A stretch of 20,954 nt of DNA from Dehalococcoidia bacterium (GTDB taxonomy: Bacteria; Chloroflexota; Dehalococcoidia; Dehalococcoidales; Fen-1064): positions 1 through 20,954 of the forward strand of contig PMBW01000077.1 of the NCBI GenBank assembly GCA_003153075.1. The letters are read 5' to 3'. Numbering within the stretch: the first letter of the stretch is position 1; the number at the start of each line of letters is the position of its first letter. The notes beneath the pieces were generated by a model. That model ran no database searches and had not been told where the DNA came from. It saw only the letters and a program-made list of their open reading frames with translations. Shown one piece after another: positions 7,973 through 15,981 of the stretch. The position numbers and the translations under genes were made by a program.

Positions 7973-8158
7973 TGTATTTCCCCGGCTGACAAATTCCTTA
8001 ACCCGCCGTTCGAAGATCGGGCGTGACAGCAGGACGTGCCGCCGGCACTGCAGGCAAATGATGCCGATGTCTGCGCCGACTCTGACCACTTGCCAATCGA
8101 AACCGCCGCAAGGATGCTGCTTTTTCAGTCTGACGACATCACCAGGGTTAATATCCAT
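7961..8158 (-). CDS. DUF951 family protein
   Basis: A 65-residue basic protein matching the DUF951 family (PF06107), found in Firmicutes and Chloroflexota; no function is established. Signatures are [33 protein letters not shown] in pieces: the GDVV start, KKxHPCGG (C17), the W-x-V-x-R-x-GADIG strand, and CLQCRR (C35, C38) followed by the [13 protein letters not shown] end. The three cysteines could bind a metal. I chose the ATG at 8158 because the family starts here and an AGG sits 7 nt upstream; the frame continues to 8176 with an unlikely extra ATG. It lies downstream of pyrF on the same strand and overlaps the lipoprotein gene tail-to-tail. Confidence 0.88.
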   Translation of the reverse strand: MDINPGDVVRLKKQHPCGGFDWQVVRVGADIGIICLQCRRHVLLSRPIFERRVKEFVSRGNTLLP

Positions 8159-8238
8159 AAACAACCTAAATAACAAATATCAAGCGCTAAATATCAAATA
8201 ATACCAAAATTACAAATATAAAATTTTTTATTGGACTA
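8159..8238. repeat. A-rich near-tandem short repeats between DUF951 and pyrF
   Basis: The spacer is strongly A-rich on the plus strand and built of imperfect 8-10-nt units such as CTAAATAAC, AAATATCAAG, AAATATCAAAT and ATTACAAAT. The composition is very unlike the flanking genes. Similar tracts precede rph (6973-7010) and holB (10516-10625). Confidence 0.5.
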
Positions 8239-9066
8239 TCAGTTTACTTTATTCTTTAATCCGCCGATGCATTTATTAATATCGTCACGCAGGGTTTCCG
8301 TAGCCCGTCCGGCCGCTTTCGCAAAATCGGCGCCTTTTCCGGCGTAGATTATCCCGCGTGAGGAGTTGATCATGATGCCACGATTTTGCGCATCGATGCC
8401 GTAGCGGACAGCCAACTCCAGATCACCACCCTGCGCGCCTACACCCGGAATCAGTATCGGCAGGTCGGGGTGAGCAATGCGGATATTTTTCAATTCTTCC
8501 GGATAAGTAGCGCCGATCACCAGCCCGATATTATGGTTGGTGTTCCACTTGCCGGCTTTGAGCGCAACGATTTCATACAAGGGGCGTAACTTCCCTTCGT
8601 ACTCACACAGCAGCGATTGAAAGTCCGCCGCGCCTTTATTCGATGTGCGGCAAAGGATGATGACGCCTTTATCTTTATACTTGATGAACGGCTCCAGCGA
8701 ATCAAAGCCGAGGTATGGACTGACCGTCACCGCATCAGCACCCAAATCATCGAACAATGCCTTTGCATATGCCGCTGAAGTATTGCCGATATCCCCCCGC
8801 TTGGCATCTATTATGACCGGGATATCTTCCGGCATGTGTTTCAATGTTTTATATAAAGTATCCAGCCCTTTTGCGCCCTGTGCTTCATAAAAAGCGATAT
8901 TCGGCTTATAGACACAAACCAGATCAGCCGTGGCATCGATGATCGCTTTATTGAAGTCTAAAACACTCATCCCCGCAGGAATTAATTCGGGGCTGGTATC
9001 CAATCCGACACAGACCAGGCTGCGGTTCTTTTTGACCGCGGTGTTTAATTTATCGATAAAGTTCAT
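8239..9066 (-). CDS. pyrF: Orotidine 5'-phosphate decarboxylase (type 2)
   Basis: PyrF decarboxylates OMP to UMP, the last step of pyrimidine synthesis, in the cytosol. The protein is a 275-residue TIM barrel of the longer, type 2 form. Motifs in order are LVCVGLDTSPELIP (17-30), the catalytic DAKRGDIGNT (87-96, with D87, K89 and D92), DAVTVSPYLGFDSLEPF (111-127), LVIGATYPEEL (182-192) and the phosphate loop PGVGAQGGD (207-215), ending with SSRGIIYAGKG. The ATG at 9066 has GGAG 8 nt upstream. An earlier in-frame ATG at 9123 would add 19 residues that do not match the family. The DUF951 gene follows downstream after 80 nt. The gene diverges from lysA. Confidence 0.96.
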   Translation of the reverse strand: MNFIDKLNTAVKKNRSLVCVGLDTSPELIPAGMSVLDFNKAIIDATADLVCVYKPNIAFYEAQGAKGLDTLYKTLKHMPEDIPVIIDAKRGDIGNTSAAYAKALFDDLGADAVTVSPYLGFDSLEPFIKYKDKGVIILCRTSNKGAADFQSLLCEYEGKLRPLYEIVALKAGKWNTNHNIGLVIGATYPEELKNIRIAHPDLPILIPGVGAQGGDLELAVRYGIDAQNRGIMINSSRGIIYAGKGADFAKAAGRATETLRDDINKCIGGLKNKVN

Positions 9067-9132
9067 TTTAATTCTCCAGTCTACTTCCGGTTCTTTTATG
9101 ACAGAGTAATCAAATATTAACACAATTGTAAA

Positions 9133-9161
9133 TTGACTTCACTACCTGACTACACTAATAT
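9133..9161 (+). promoter_or_regulatory. Candidate sigma-70-type promoter for lysA
   Basis: TTGACT (9133-9138), a 17-nt spacer, and TAATAT (9156-9161), 40 nt before the lysA TTG. The -35 matches consensus at five of six positions. Confidence 0.58.
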
Positions 9162-9201
9162 TGAATTGTAATTCAGGATGAATTAACTTGAGGCTGCACA
9201 A

Positions 9202-10515
9202 TTGTCAATGCTTAAAAGAATACCTTTATTCCCCATAAATACCACGGTCAACGACAATGGTCATCTGGTGATCGGCGGGTGTGATGCTACCGTCCTCGCT
9301 GCTGAATTCGGCACTCCTCTCTATATCTACGATGAAGCTACTTTACGCGCCAGGTGCCGGGAATTCAGAGAAGAATTCAGCAAACGTTATCCGGACGTAC
9401 TAGTGATTTACGCCAGCAAAGCTTATTCCAACAGCGCACTGCTGCGTCTCATCAACGAGGAAGGTCTGGGACTGGATGTGGTTTCCGGGGGTGAACTCGG
9501 TATCGCCGAAGCGGCAAATTTCCCGATGGAGAAGATCTATTTCCACGGCAATAACAAATCACTGCGGGAACTGGAAATGGCGCTGAAGTTGCATGTCGAG
9601 TGCATCGTCGTGGATAATTTCCATGAACTGGAAATGCTGGACGCACTAACGGCGAAGTTGGGAGTCAAACAAGATGTGTTATTACGAATGACGCCCGGCG
9701 TTGACCCGCATACCCACCGCTTTACTTCCACGGGTTCCCTCGACAGCAAGTTCGGCTTTCCGCTGCCGTTGAAAGAAGAAGCGGTGGCTCAGGCGCTAAA
9801 AACCCACGGGTTGAACGTTGTCGGACTGCATTTCCACATCGGCTCGCTGATTTTTGAACCGGAGCCGTACGTAGAATCGGTCAAATTCGTCCTGAATTTC
9901 GCCGCGGCAATGCGTAAGAAGTACGGATTGGAATTGAAAGAGCTGGATACCGGCGGCGGATTCGCGGTACAGTACACCCTCGACCAACCGGCGCTGCCTT
10001 TTGCCGCCTTTGCCGAACAGATTACCTCCGCCATTTTAACGGAATGTAAACTCCAAGGTTTAACGCTGCCGAAGCTCATCGTCGAACCCGGCAGAGAGAT
10101 TGTCGCGCAGGCAGGGGTTGCCCTTTACACCATCGGCACGGTCAAAGAAATCCCCGGCGTGCGCACCTATGCAGCCGTAGACGGAGGCATGGGTGATAAC
10201 ATCTGTCCGGCGCTTTACGGCGAAAAGATGGAGGCGGTGCTGGCAAACCGGATACGCGCGCGTGATGCGGGCAAGGTCACGATTTGCGGGAAATTCTGTG
10301 AATCCGGCGATATTTTGATCCGCGACATTGCGATGCCCAAAATGGCAGCCGGTGATATTCTGGCAATAGCGGTCTCCGGCGCATACAGCATACCGGAATC
10401 AATGAACTATAATGCCTTTTTCAAACCGGCGGTGGTAATGGTGAAAGATGGTAAGCCCAGACTGATACGCCGGCGCGAGACGCTGGCAGATATTACCAGG
10501 TGCGATATCGCTTAA
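9202..10515 (+). CDS. lysA: Diaminopimelate decarboxylase
   Basis: LysA is a PLP enzyme that decarboxylates meso-diaminopimelate to L-lysine, the last step of the pathway. The protein has 437 residues with the alanine-racemase-like TIM barrel followed by a beta domain. Motifs seen are YASKAYSN with the PLP lysine (K73), DVVSGGELGIA, the HFHIGS loop, DTGGGFAVQY, the IVEPGREIVA phosphate-binding segment, and CGKFCESGDIL with the substrate-contacting Cys-Glu-Ser, then SMNYNAF near the end. Start choice: GAGG at 9190-9193 lies 8 nt before a TTG at 9202 but 14 nt before the ATG at 9208, so TTG is preferred though only two residues differ. A promoter is seen at 9133-9161. No dap genes are adjacent. 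Confidence 0.95.
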   Translation: MSMLKRIPLFPINTTVNDNGHLVIGGCDATVLAAEFGTPLYIYDEATLRARCREFREEFSKRYPDVLVIYASKAYSNSALLRLINEEGLGLDVVSGGELGIAEAANFPMEKIYFHGNNKSLRELEMALKLHVECIVVDNFHELEMLDALTAKLGVKQDVLLRMTPGVDPHTHRFTSTGSLDSKFGFPLPLKEEAVAQALKTHGLNVVGLHFHIGSLIFEPEPYVESVKFVLNFAAAMRKKYGLELKELDTGGGFAVQYTLDQPALPFAAFAEQITSAILTECKLQGLTLPKLIVEPGREIVAQAGVALYTIGTVKEIPGVRTYAAVDGGMGDNICPALYGEKMEAVLANRIRARDAGKVTICGKFCESGDILIRDIAMPKMAAGDILAIAVSGAYSIPESMNYNAFFKPAVVMVKDGKPRLIRRRETLADITRCDIA

Positions 10516-10625
10516 ATAATACGAAATCAGAATATCGAAATACGAAACAAATTATAATAAATAAAATACAAAATTATCCGGTTTTAAAATTTAGAATTTG
10601 ATTATTATTTAGAATTTAGGATTTA
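10516..10625. repeat. A-rich near-tandem short repeats between lysA and holB
   Basis: A 110-nt spacer made of imperfect repeats of the kind AATACGAAATC, AATATCGAAATACG, AAAATTTAGAATTTG and ATTTAGAATTTAGG. The units keep a period of about 7-11 nt and change composition half way, from CGAAA-type to TTTAGAA-type. No hairpin terminator for lysA is visible in it. Confidence 0.55.
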
Positions 10626-10630
10626 ACCCG

Positions 10631-11665
10631 ATGTGGGATATAGTAGGACAGGAGAAGGCGGTTACCTTTTTGCAGAAAAGCCTGGCACGGGGCAGCCTGG
10701 CGCATGCCTATCTGCTCGTCGGCCCGCCGCATGTCGGCAAGATGGCGCTGGCGGTGAATATCGCGATGGCGATCAACTGCGAGTTACCGGAACCCCCTTG
10801 CGGCAAATGCGCATCCTGCCAGAGAATTGCCGCCGGGAAACAGGCTGATATCCAGATCATCGAACTTGGCCGGATCGCGGAATCCGCTGATAGCGAGAGT
10901 AAAACGAAGATAAGCGTGGAGCAAGTCGATCAGATTCTGCATGCGGTCAATCTAGCCCCATATGAGGGTAAATTCCGGGTCTTCATTATCGACGGCGTGG
11001 AATATATGTCCATCGCTGCCGCCAACCGCCTGTTGAAGACCATCGAGGAACCCGTAAAGAATGTTATTTTCGTCCTGTTGACCGCGAACGAGAGCCTGGT
11101 GCCGATCACGATCGTCTCACGCTGTCAACGCATCGAACTATTACCGGTATCCGCCGAAGTGATCGAGAATGCCCTGATCAGCCGCCATCAGGTTGAGCCG
11201 GAAAAGGCCAGATTACTGGCGCGGCTTTCCAGCGGCTGTTTCGGTTGGGCAATGTCTGCGCTGCGTGATGAAACGCTGGTGCAGCAGAGGACGGAATGGC
11301 TCAATGCCTGGCGCGAAACGTTCGGCTCGGATTACGACCGGCGCTTTGCTTTCGCCGCGAAACTGGTGGAAAAGCATAGCCAAAACCGCAGCGTCGTGCA
11401 GCAAAAACTTGACCTTTTACTCAGCTGGTGGCATGATTTGCTACTGGCAAAGGTCGGTTGTGCGGATGATATCAAGAATATCGACTTCCAAAATGAATTG
11501 AAAACTACAGCTGCCGGATATTCATTGGGACAAATCAGGGCGTTTATTGGTAGAATACAATCAGCGAAGGAACAGTTGCGGTCTAATACCAATCCGCAGC
11601 TGGTCATCGAAGTAATGATGTTGAACATGCCGGAGAAGAATACTGCAGAAAAATTGGTCGCATAA
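10631..11665 (+). CDS. holB: DNA polymerase III delta' subunit (HolB-like clamp-loader ATPase)
   Basis: A 344-residue AAA+ protein of the clamp-loader complex, which opens the beta sliding clamp and places it on primed DNA. Domains visible: a Walker A-like loop GPPHVGKM (31-38), a zinc module with C50, C57, C60 and C63 (CxxxxxxCxxCxxC), the Walker B-like FIIDGVEYMSIAAANRLLK (118-136) and the sensor 1 SRC motif (163-165). The C-terminal collar is only weakly conserved. In Walker A, Met replaces the Ser/Thr after the lysine, so ATP hydrolysis by this subunit is doubtful, as is common for delta'. AGGAT lies about 10 nt before the ATG. ricT follows 12 nt after the stop, the same holB-ricT order as in Bacillus. 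Confidence 0.93.
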   Translation: MWDIVGQEKAVTFLQKSLARGSLAHAYLLVGPPHVGKMALAVNIAMAINCELPEPPCGKCASCQRIAAGKQADIQIIELGRIAESADSESKTKISVEQVDQILHAVNLAPYEGKFRVFIIDGVEYMSIAAANRLLKTIEEPVKNVIFVLLTANESLVPITIVSRCQRIELLPVSAEVIENALISRHQVEPEKARLLARLSSGCFGWAMSALRDETLVQQRTEWLNAWRETFGSDYDRRFAFAAKLVEKHSQNRSVVQQKLDLLLSWWHDLLLAKVGCADDIKNIDFQNELKTTAAGYSLGQIRAFIGRIQSAKEQLRSNTNPQLVIEVMMLNMPEKNTAEKLVA

Positions 11666-11677
11666 TGAGGTGCGTGG

Positions 11678-12685
11678 ATGGATGAACAGAATATCAACAA
11701 TACAGGTGATTTGAATAAACCCGCGGAAAATGCGGCCCCCGCCGCAGCGGAAACTACCAATGCGGTCACTGCGCCGTCGGTACCGGTAAAAACGGTTGGA
11801 GTGCGCTTTAAAAGAGCCGGGAGAATTTATTACTTTGACCCCGCCGGATTGGAACTTGATATAAATGACTGGATAGTGGTTGAAACCACCCGCGGGCTAG
11901 AAGTAGCCCGTGTCGTGATTGCCCCCAAGCAGGTGCTCGCCAACGAAGTGGAAACACCCCTGAAACCGGTCATCCGCAAAGCGGAGAAAAAAGAAGTCCA
12001 GCACAGTGAAGAAACTGAGGCCAAGGAAAAAGAAGCTTTGGTGGAATGCGCGAAGATCGTCACGCGTATCGGGCTGCCGATGAAACTATTATCGGCGGAA
12101 TATAGCCTGGACGGGGGACATATCACCTTCTTCTTCAGCTCCGCGGAAAGAGTGGATTTCCGGGAACTGGTGCGTGAACTGGCTGGCCGTTTTAAGGTCA
12201 GAGTGGAATTACGGCAGGTCGGCGCCCGGGACGAAGCCAAGATATGCGGTGGCTACGGACGCTGCGGCCGACAATTATGTTGCGCCAGTTTCCTCTCTGA
12301 ATTTGTGCCGATTTCAATCAAAATGGCTAAAGAACAGGACCTGCCGCTCAACCCGATGAAAATATCCGGTGTCTGCGGACGTTTGCTCTGCTGCCTGGCT
12401 TACGAACACGATTTCTACCATGACATGAAAGGCAAGATGCCCAGGGACGGCCAGACCGTGACAACCCCGATGGGATTTGCGCGGGTGGTGGGCAGCAACC
12501 CGCTCAAAGAAACGGTCGTGGTTGAGCTGGAGACGCAAGTCACAGTGGAATTACCGGTTACCGACGTAAAAGTGGTCAATCGCCCGATGCCCATTAATAG
12601 ACCGGAACCTATCAATAATCAAGATATTAAAGAACCGAAAGAAAACATCGTGCCGCCGGAAAACAAAGGCAAATCCCCGAACTAA
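11678..12685 (+). CDS. ricT: PSP1-domain protein RicT (YaaT family)
   Basis: RicT belongs to the PSP1 family; in Bacillus it forms the Y-complex with RicA and RicF, binds Fe-S clusters and affects RNase Y-dependent mRNA processing. The 335-residue protein has an Asn/Ala/Pro-rich N-terminal extension (1-36), a beta-rich core (GVRFKRAGRIYYFDP, 41-55), a charged linker (100-122) and the PSP1 C-terminal region with the hallmark cysteines: KICGGYGRCGRQLCC (C190, C196, C201, C202) and SGVCGRLLCCLAYE (C233, C238, C239). The C-terminal tail is rich in Pro, Asn, Lys and Glu, and presumably disordered. GAGG precedes the ATG. It forms a pair with holB and ends 3 bp from the convergent FAD oxidoreductase gene. 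I do not see ricA or ricF here. Confidence 0.94.
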   Translation: MDEQNINNTGDLNKPAENAAPAAAETTNAVTAPSVPVKTVGVRFKRAGRIYYFDPAGLELDINDWIVVETTRGLEVARVVIAPKQVLANEVETPLKPVIRKAEKKEVQHSEETEAKEKEALVECAKIVTRIGLPMKLLSAEYSLDGGHITFFFSSAERVDFRELVRELAGRFKVRVELRQVGARDEAKICGGYGRCGRQLCCASFLSEFVPISIKMAKEQDLPLNPMKISGVCGRLLCCLAYEHDFYHDMKGKMPRDGQTVTTPMGFARVVGSNPLKETVVVELETQVTVELPVTDVKVVNRPMPINRPEPINNQDIKEPKENIVPPENKGKSPN

Positions 12686-12688
12686 CGG

Positions 12689-14107
12689 CTAAAAACTTTC
12701 CCTGATCGCCTTTTTCGCGGCATAATAGCCGCACATTCCGTGTACACCGGCGCCTGGCGGCATGGATGACGAGCAGATGTAAACGCCTTTAATCGGGGTT
12801 TTATAAGGCTTCGCCATTGTGAACAGACCGAAAGGATTCATCACACCACCGGCGATGTCTCCCCCGATGTAATTCGGATTATCGGCCTGCATAGCCGCGG
12901 TATTCATTTTGCTGCGAGCGCGGATACGATTGCGGAATCCAGGGGCGAACCGTTCGATCTGTGCCTCGATCCTTTCCGACATGTCAAAAGTTGAACCGTT
13001 GGGAACATGGCAATAGGCCCACACCGTGTGCTTCCCGGCAGGCGCGCGCGTTGAGTCAAACAGGCTGGGCTGTACCAATAGCACAAACGGGTTTTCCGGA
13101 TGCTCCCCTTTCCAGACCTCATCTTCTGCCCCAGCAATCTCCTCGAAAGTTCCGCCGATATGCACGGTTGCTGCCCGCAGACATTCCGCGGCTTGCCAGG
13201 GAACCGGACCGTCCAGCACCCAATCCATCTTGAAAACGCCCGGCCCGTATTTATGCCGGGCCAGCTTTTGCCGCAAGTTATCCGGCAATTGATTACCGGC
13301 GATATTTGCCAGTTGCTTTGGCGTTATGTCAAGTAATACCGCCTTTGCTTCCGGCAATTCGTTCAGTGAATGGATCTCCTCACCAGTTTTTACTTCCCCG
13401 CCAAGTTGAATAAAATATTTTGTTAACGCGGCAGCAATATTCTGTGAACCCCCTTTGACGATCGGCCATCCGCCGGTATGACCGGCAGCACCCAGCAGCA
13501 AACCAAAGGCCGCAGTGCCGGGTTTATCCAGCGGCATTTTAGCGTGCGCCGCGATGCCCGCGAATAAAGCCTTCGCCTCCCTGGAGCGGAAATTTTTGAA
13601 TATCGTATAAACGGCAGACTGTCCGCCTGCAAACCCAAATCGGCCAAAAGCCAACGGATGCTGTGGGAAATGCAGCGGCCCGAGGATCTCCGGCAGCAGC
13701 CGATCCCAATGTTCAACCAACGGCCGCATCAATTTATCGTAATTGCGGCCATCCTGGCCCAGGTTTTTGATCGTTTCGTCGAGCGAACGCTCCAGCAGCA
13801 CTGCCGTGCCGCCGTCCAGCGGATGCGCCAGCGGCGCCGGCGAGTGAATCCATTGTAATCCGTACTTACCGAGGTCCAGCGAACGGAAAAAAGGCGAGGC
13901 AATCCCCAACGGATGCGCGGCGGAACAGATATCGTGGATGCAGCCGTTGTGCGTCAGGTCGGCGGAACGCAATCCCCCGCCGACTGTCTGATTAGCTTCA
14001 AATAACAAAACCGTGTGCCCGGCCTGTGCCAGCGTGACGCCGGCCGCCAATCCGTTCGGGCCGGAGCCGACCACGACCGCATCGTATTTAGTTTTATTTT
14101 GCGTCAT
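12689..14107 (-). CDS. Phytoene desaturase-like FAD-dependent oxidoreductase (COG1233)
   Basis: A 472-residue flavoprotein of the phytoene desaturase / amine oxidase superfamily. The N-terminal Rossmann dinucleotide motif is clear, VVVGSGPNGLAAGVTLAQAG (11-30; G14, G16, G19) ending in an acidic residue (LLFEAN), followed by the GGGLRS flavin segment. The C-terminal FAD motif GVYICSSSMPPGAGVHGMCG is complete. In COG1233 the substrates vary (carotenoids, retinoids, lipids), and nothing here identifies one: no phytoene synthase or other carotenoid gene is in the window. AGGAC lies about 5 nt before the ATG. The start overlaps the end of the upstream STAS-domain gene by 14 bp, so the two are probably translationally coupled and related in function. 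Confidence 0.85.
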   Translation of the reverse strand: MTQNKTKYDAVVVGSGPNGLAAGVTLAQAGHTVLLFEANQTVGGGLRSADLTHNGCIHDICSAAHPLGIASPFFRSLDLGKYGLQWIHSPAPLAHPLDGGTAVLLERSLDETIKNLGQDGRNYDKLMRPLVEHWDRLLPEILGPLHFPQHPLAFGRFGFAGGQSAVYTIFKNFRSREAKALFAGIAAHAKMPLDKPGTAAFGLLLGAAGHTGGWPIVKGGSQNIAAALTKYFIQLGGEVKTGEEIHSLNELPEAKAVLLDITPKQLANIAGNQLPDNLRQKLARHKYGPGVFKMDWVLDGPVPWQAAECLRAATVHIGGTFEEIAGAEDEVWKGEHPENPFVLLVQPSLFDSTRAPAGKHTVWAYCHVPNGSTFDMSERIEAQIERFAPGFRNRIRARSKMNTAAMQADNPNYIGGDIAGGVMNPFGLFTMAKPYKTPIKGVYICSSSMPPGAGVHGMCGYYAAKKAIRESF

Positions 14108-15188
14108 TTTCGTCCTGATTCGTTGATTTTACCCGCTTTCTGAACGGCATATAAAAGATAGTCCTTACTTGCGCATTGTACCAGACATTACCCAACTGCG
14201 ACCACTGTACATGTTTATCGATACATCTCGGCTCGACGGTGACGTCCGGCGGCACACCCAGGTAACCGGCCAGCGAGGCGAGCACATGCGTCCAGATTTT
14301 TACCTGCATTTTAGAGCCGACAACACGGAAAGCGGCTTCATAGACCGGGTCATTGGCGCGCGCCAGACCGGTGATCTGCGCCGTGATCTTACCCTCCGAT
14401 TCGACGGCATTGAAGGTCACCCAGCCTGATTCCGGATGCCCCTGCGGCGTCATCAAAGTGAAGCAAACATCATCTGAGTACGAAACCAGCACACCGGTGG
14501 AAACGGGGCCACCCGGTGTTGAGGAATCGATGGCGATAATTTCTCCCCGCAAAATACCTGCTTTCGACGGATAAAACCGGTTGTACGGCGGTTGAAAAGC
14601 CGGCAGGTTTTGTCTGAGCGCCAGCACAACTTCCTTGCGCGTCAAACCCGGTTTGTTAACAGGCAACCGGTAGGTCTTTTGCCACAACCGGCCGAAGCCG
14701 TTTACCGGCCCGACGGCACGGAGTCCATGCACATTCCGGTTAATCGCCCGGGGCGGCATTTCCGGCACGCTCAATCTATCAACAGGGTTCGCCCAATGCA
14801 ACATATCCATGCATGGATTCTGCGGAGCCTGGATTGACGGTTGTTCCGGAGCTGATACTCCCGCCGCAGCAAATGCTTCCTCTTTATTTTTATATACTTT
14901 TATCACCTGTTCGAGGCCGGTGAGTTTGAGTACATCACGGTAATGACTACTGACGCCGAAAGCCGACAGGCATTGGCCCCGGTGACCGGCTAATACAGCC
15001 AGTTTTACGAATACATAAGCCCCCAATCCGGTAACGAGCTGGAGATTGTTGAAATCCAGTATCAGACAACCTTTTTTACCGACTTCTTTGGGGACAGTAG
15101 CATCTAAAAAAGGCTTCTCGTCAGGGTCGGTTATCTTCGCCGGTAATTCCACCAGAAAGGCATTATTTCCCAGGGACGATATATTCAT
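14094..15188 (-). CDS. STAS domain fused to a DUF1990-like (SRPBCC-type) domain
   Basis: A 364-residue protein with two parts. Residues 1-108 look like an STAS domain of the anti-sigma-factor-antagonist type: LILDFNNLQLVTGLGAYVFVKL corresponds to the SpoIIAA-like strand-loop-helix, with T53 where SpoIIAA has its phosphorylated Ser58, and SHYRDVLKLTGLEQVIKVY is the usual closing segment. A linker (111-135) rich in Pro and Gln follows. Residues about 136-350 resemble DUF1990 / SRPBCC-like domains: a GEIIAI strand, a CFTLMTPQGHPESGWVTF segment like the TLPGHPE...F motif, and an ITGLARANDPVYEAAFRVVG segment like the SRPxxP motif. This second assignment is tentative. GGGAGAG lies about 9 nt before the ATG. 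The gene overlaps the FAD oxidoreductase gene by 14 bp. Confidence 0.65.
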   Translation of the reverse strand: MNISSLGNNAFLVELPAKITDPDEKPFLDATVPKEVGKKGCLILDFNNLQLVTGLGAYVFVKLAVLAGHRGQCLSAFGVSSHYRDVLKLTGLEQVIKVYKNKEEAFAAAGVSAPEQPSIQAPQNPCMDMLHWANPVDRLSVPEMPPRAINRNVHGLRAVGPVNGFGRLWQKTYRLPVNKPGLTRKEVVLALRQNLPAFQPPYNRFYPSKAGILRGEIIAIDSSTPGGPVSTGVLVSYSDDVCFTLMTPQGHPESGWVTFNAVESEGKITAQITGLARANDPVYEAAFRVVGSKMQVKIWTHVLASLAGYLGVPPDVTVEPRCIDKHVQWSQLGNVWYNAQVRTIFYMPFRKRVKSTNQDENDAK

Positions 15189-15286
15189 TGGATTCTCTCC
15201 CGGTTATAAATTTGCCTGCGGCAGCAATTAAAGATAGTGCAACACCCGTTTTTAAGGGAATCTAAATGCGGTAGCAAAAAAAAGGA

Positions 15287-15796
15287 TTAGTGAGGGAAAT
15301 AGCGCTCCCATTCCTGCCGTAATTTCATGTAGTGGGTAGGGATATACGAAAAACGGTTGGCATGGGGCGGGGCAGGGACTTTGTGTAATTTCATGTTGGC
15401 TTCTTCGGGGGTCCGCCCGGCTTTACGCCGGTTGCAGGGGGCGCAGGCGCTGACGACATTTTCCCAGGTATGCTGTCCGCCGCGGTACCGCGGAATGACA
15501 TGGTCGAGTGTCAACTGGCGGGTCTGTTTGCCGCAATACTGGCAGGTAAACTGGTCGCGGTTGTAAATTTCGGCGCGGCTGATCTTGCGCGCAACATGGT
15601 ACGGACGTTTGACCAGATAGGGAAGACGGATCACCGAAGGAATCGGCACGTCCTGATTGGCCGTATGAATATAGCCATAGCCATTTTCCAGCATCTCAGC
15701 TCTACTCTGGTAGAGAAGCGTTAAAGCCCGGCGGACATGGCAGATGTTTAAAGGTTCATAATTCTGGTTCAGCACAAGTACAGAATGATTTAACAT
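15287..15796 (-). CDS. HNH endonuclease (COG1403, zinc-ribbon type)
   Basis: A 169-residue HNH-fold protein of the family found as a stand-alone chromosomal gene in many Chloroflexota, Actinobacteria and Cyanobacteria; its physiological role is not known. The N-terminal half (VLVLNQNYEPLNICHVRRALTLL) is the conserved lead-in. The HNH module has FTCQYCG (C85, C88), LDHVIPRYRGGQHTWENVV (H99 as general base, N113) and ACAPCNRRKAGRTPEEAN (C118, C121, N122), so the two CxxC pairs that hold a structural zinc and the H-N-N triad are all present, as in active members. I start at the ATG at 15796; a TTG directly before it is possible. A promoter is visible at 15827-15856. It is monocistronic, about 100 bp from the STAS gene downstream. 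Confidence 0.92.
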   Translation of the reverse strand: MLNHSVLVLNQNYEPLNICHVRRALTLLYQSRAEMLENGYGYIHTANQDVPIPSVIRLPYLVKRPYHVARKISRAEIYNRDQFTCQYCGKQTRQLTLDHVIPRYRGGQHTWENVVSACAPCNRRKAGRTPEEANMKLHKVPAPPHANRFSYIPTHYMKLRQEWERYFPH

Positions 15797-15826
15797 CAAA
15801 ACACTCTTGTTATTCAGAATTAGCTT

Positions 15827-15856
15827 ATTTTACCGTAAATATCGAGCGTGGTGCAA
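15827..15856 (-). promoter_or_regulatory. Candidate promoter for the HNH endonuclease gene
   Basis: On the minus strand: TTGCAC (15851-15856), an 18-nt spacer, and TAAAAT (15827-15832), about 30 nt before the ATG. This is consensus similarity only. Confidence 0.45.
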
Positions 15857-15906
15857 ATTTCGTGCGTAAATGAGCTATTTCCAATACGAGTAATCAGCAT
15901 GCCGGT

Positions 15907-15950
15907 AAAAAAGGCAGGGTTTTTCTAAACCTGAACAGCCCTGCCTTTTT
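15907..15950 (-). terminator. Rho-independent terminator of the GH4 gene, probably bidirectional
   Basis: A 12-bp perfect stem (15908-15919 with 15939-15950; core GGCAGGG/CCCTGCC) with a 19-nt loop and T-runs on both sides. It lies about 30 nt beyond the stop of the GH4 gene at 15982, and separates it from the HNH promoter. Confidence 0.83.
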
Positions 15951-15981
15951 AATAAAGCTGCATAATAATCCGCTGCCAGGC

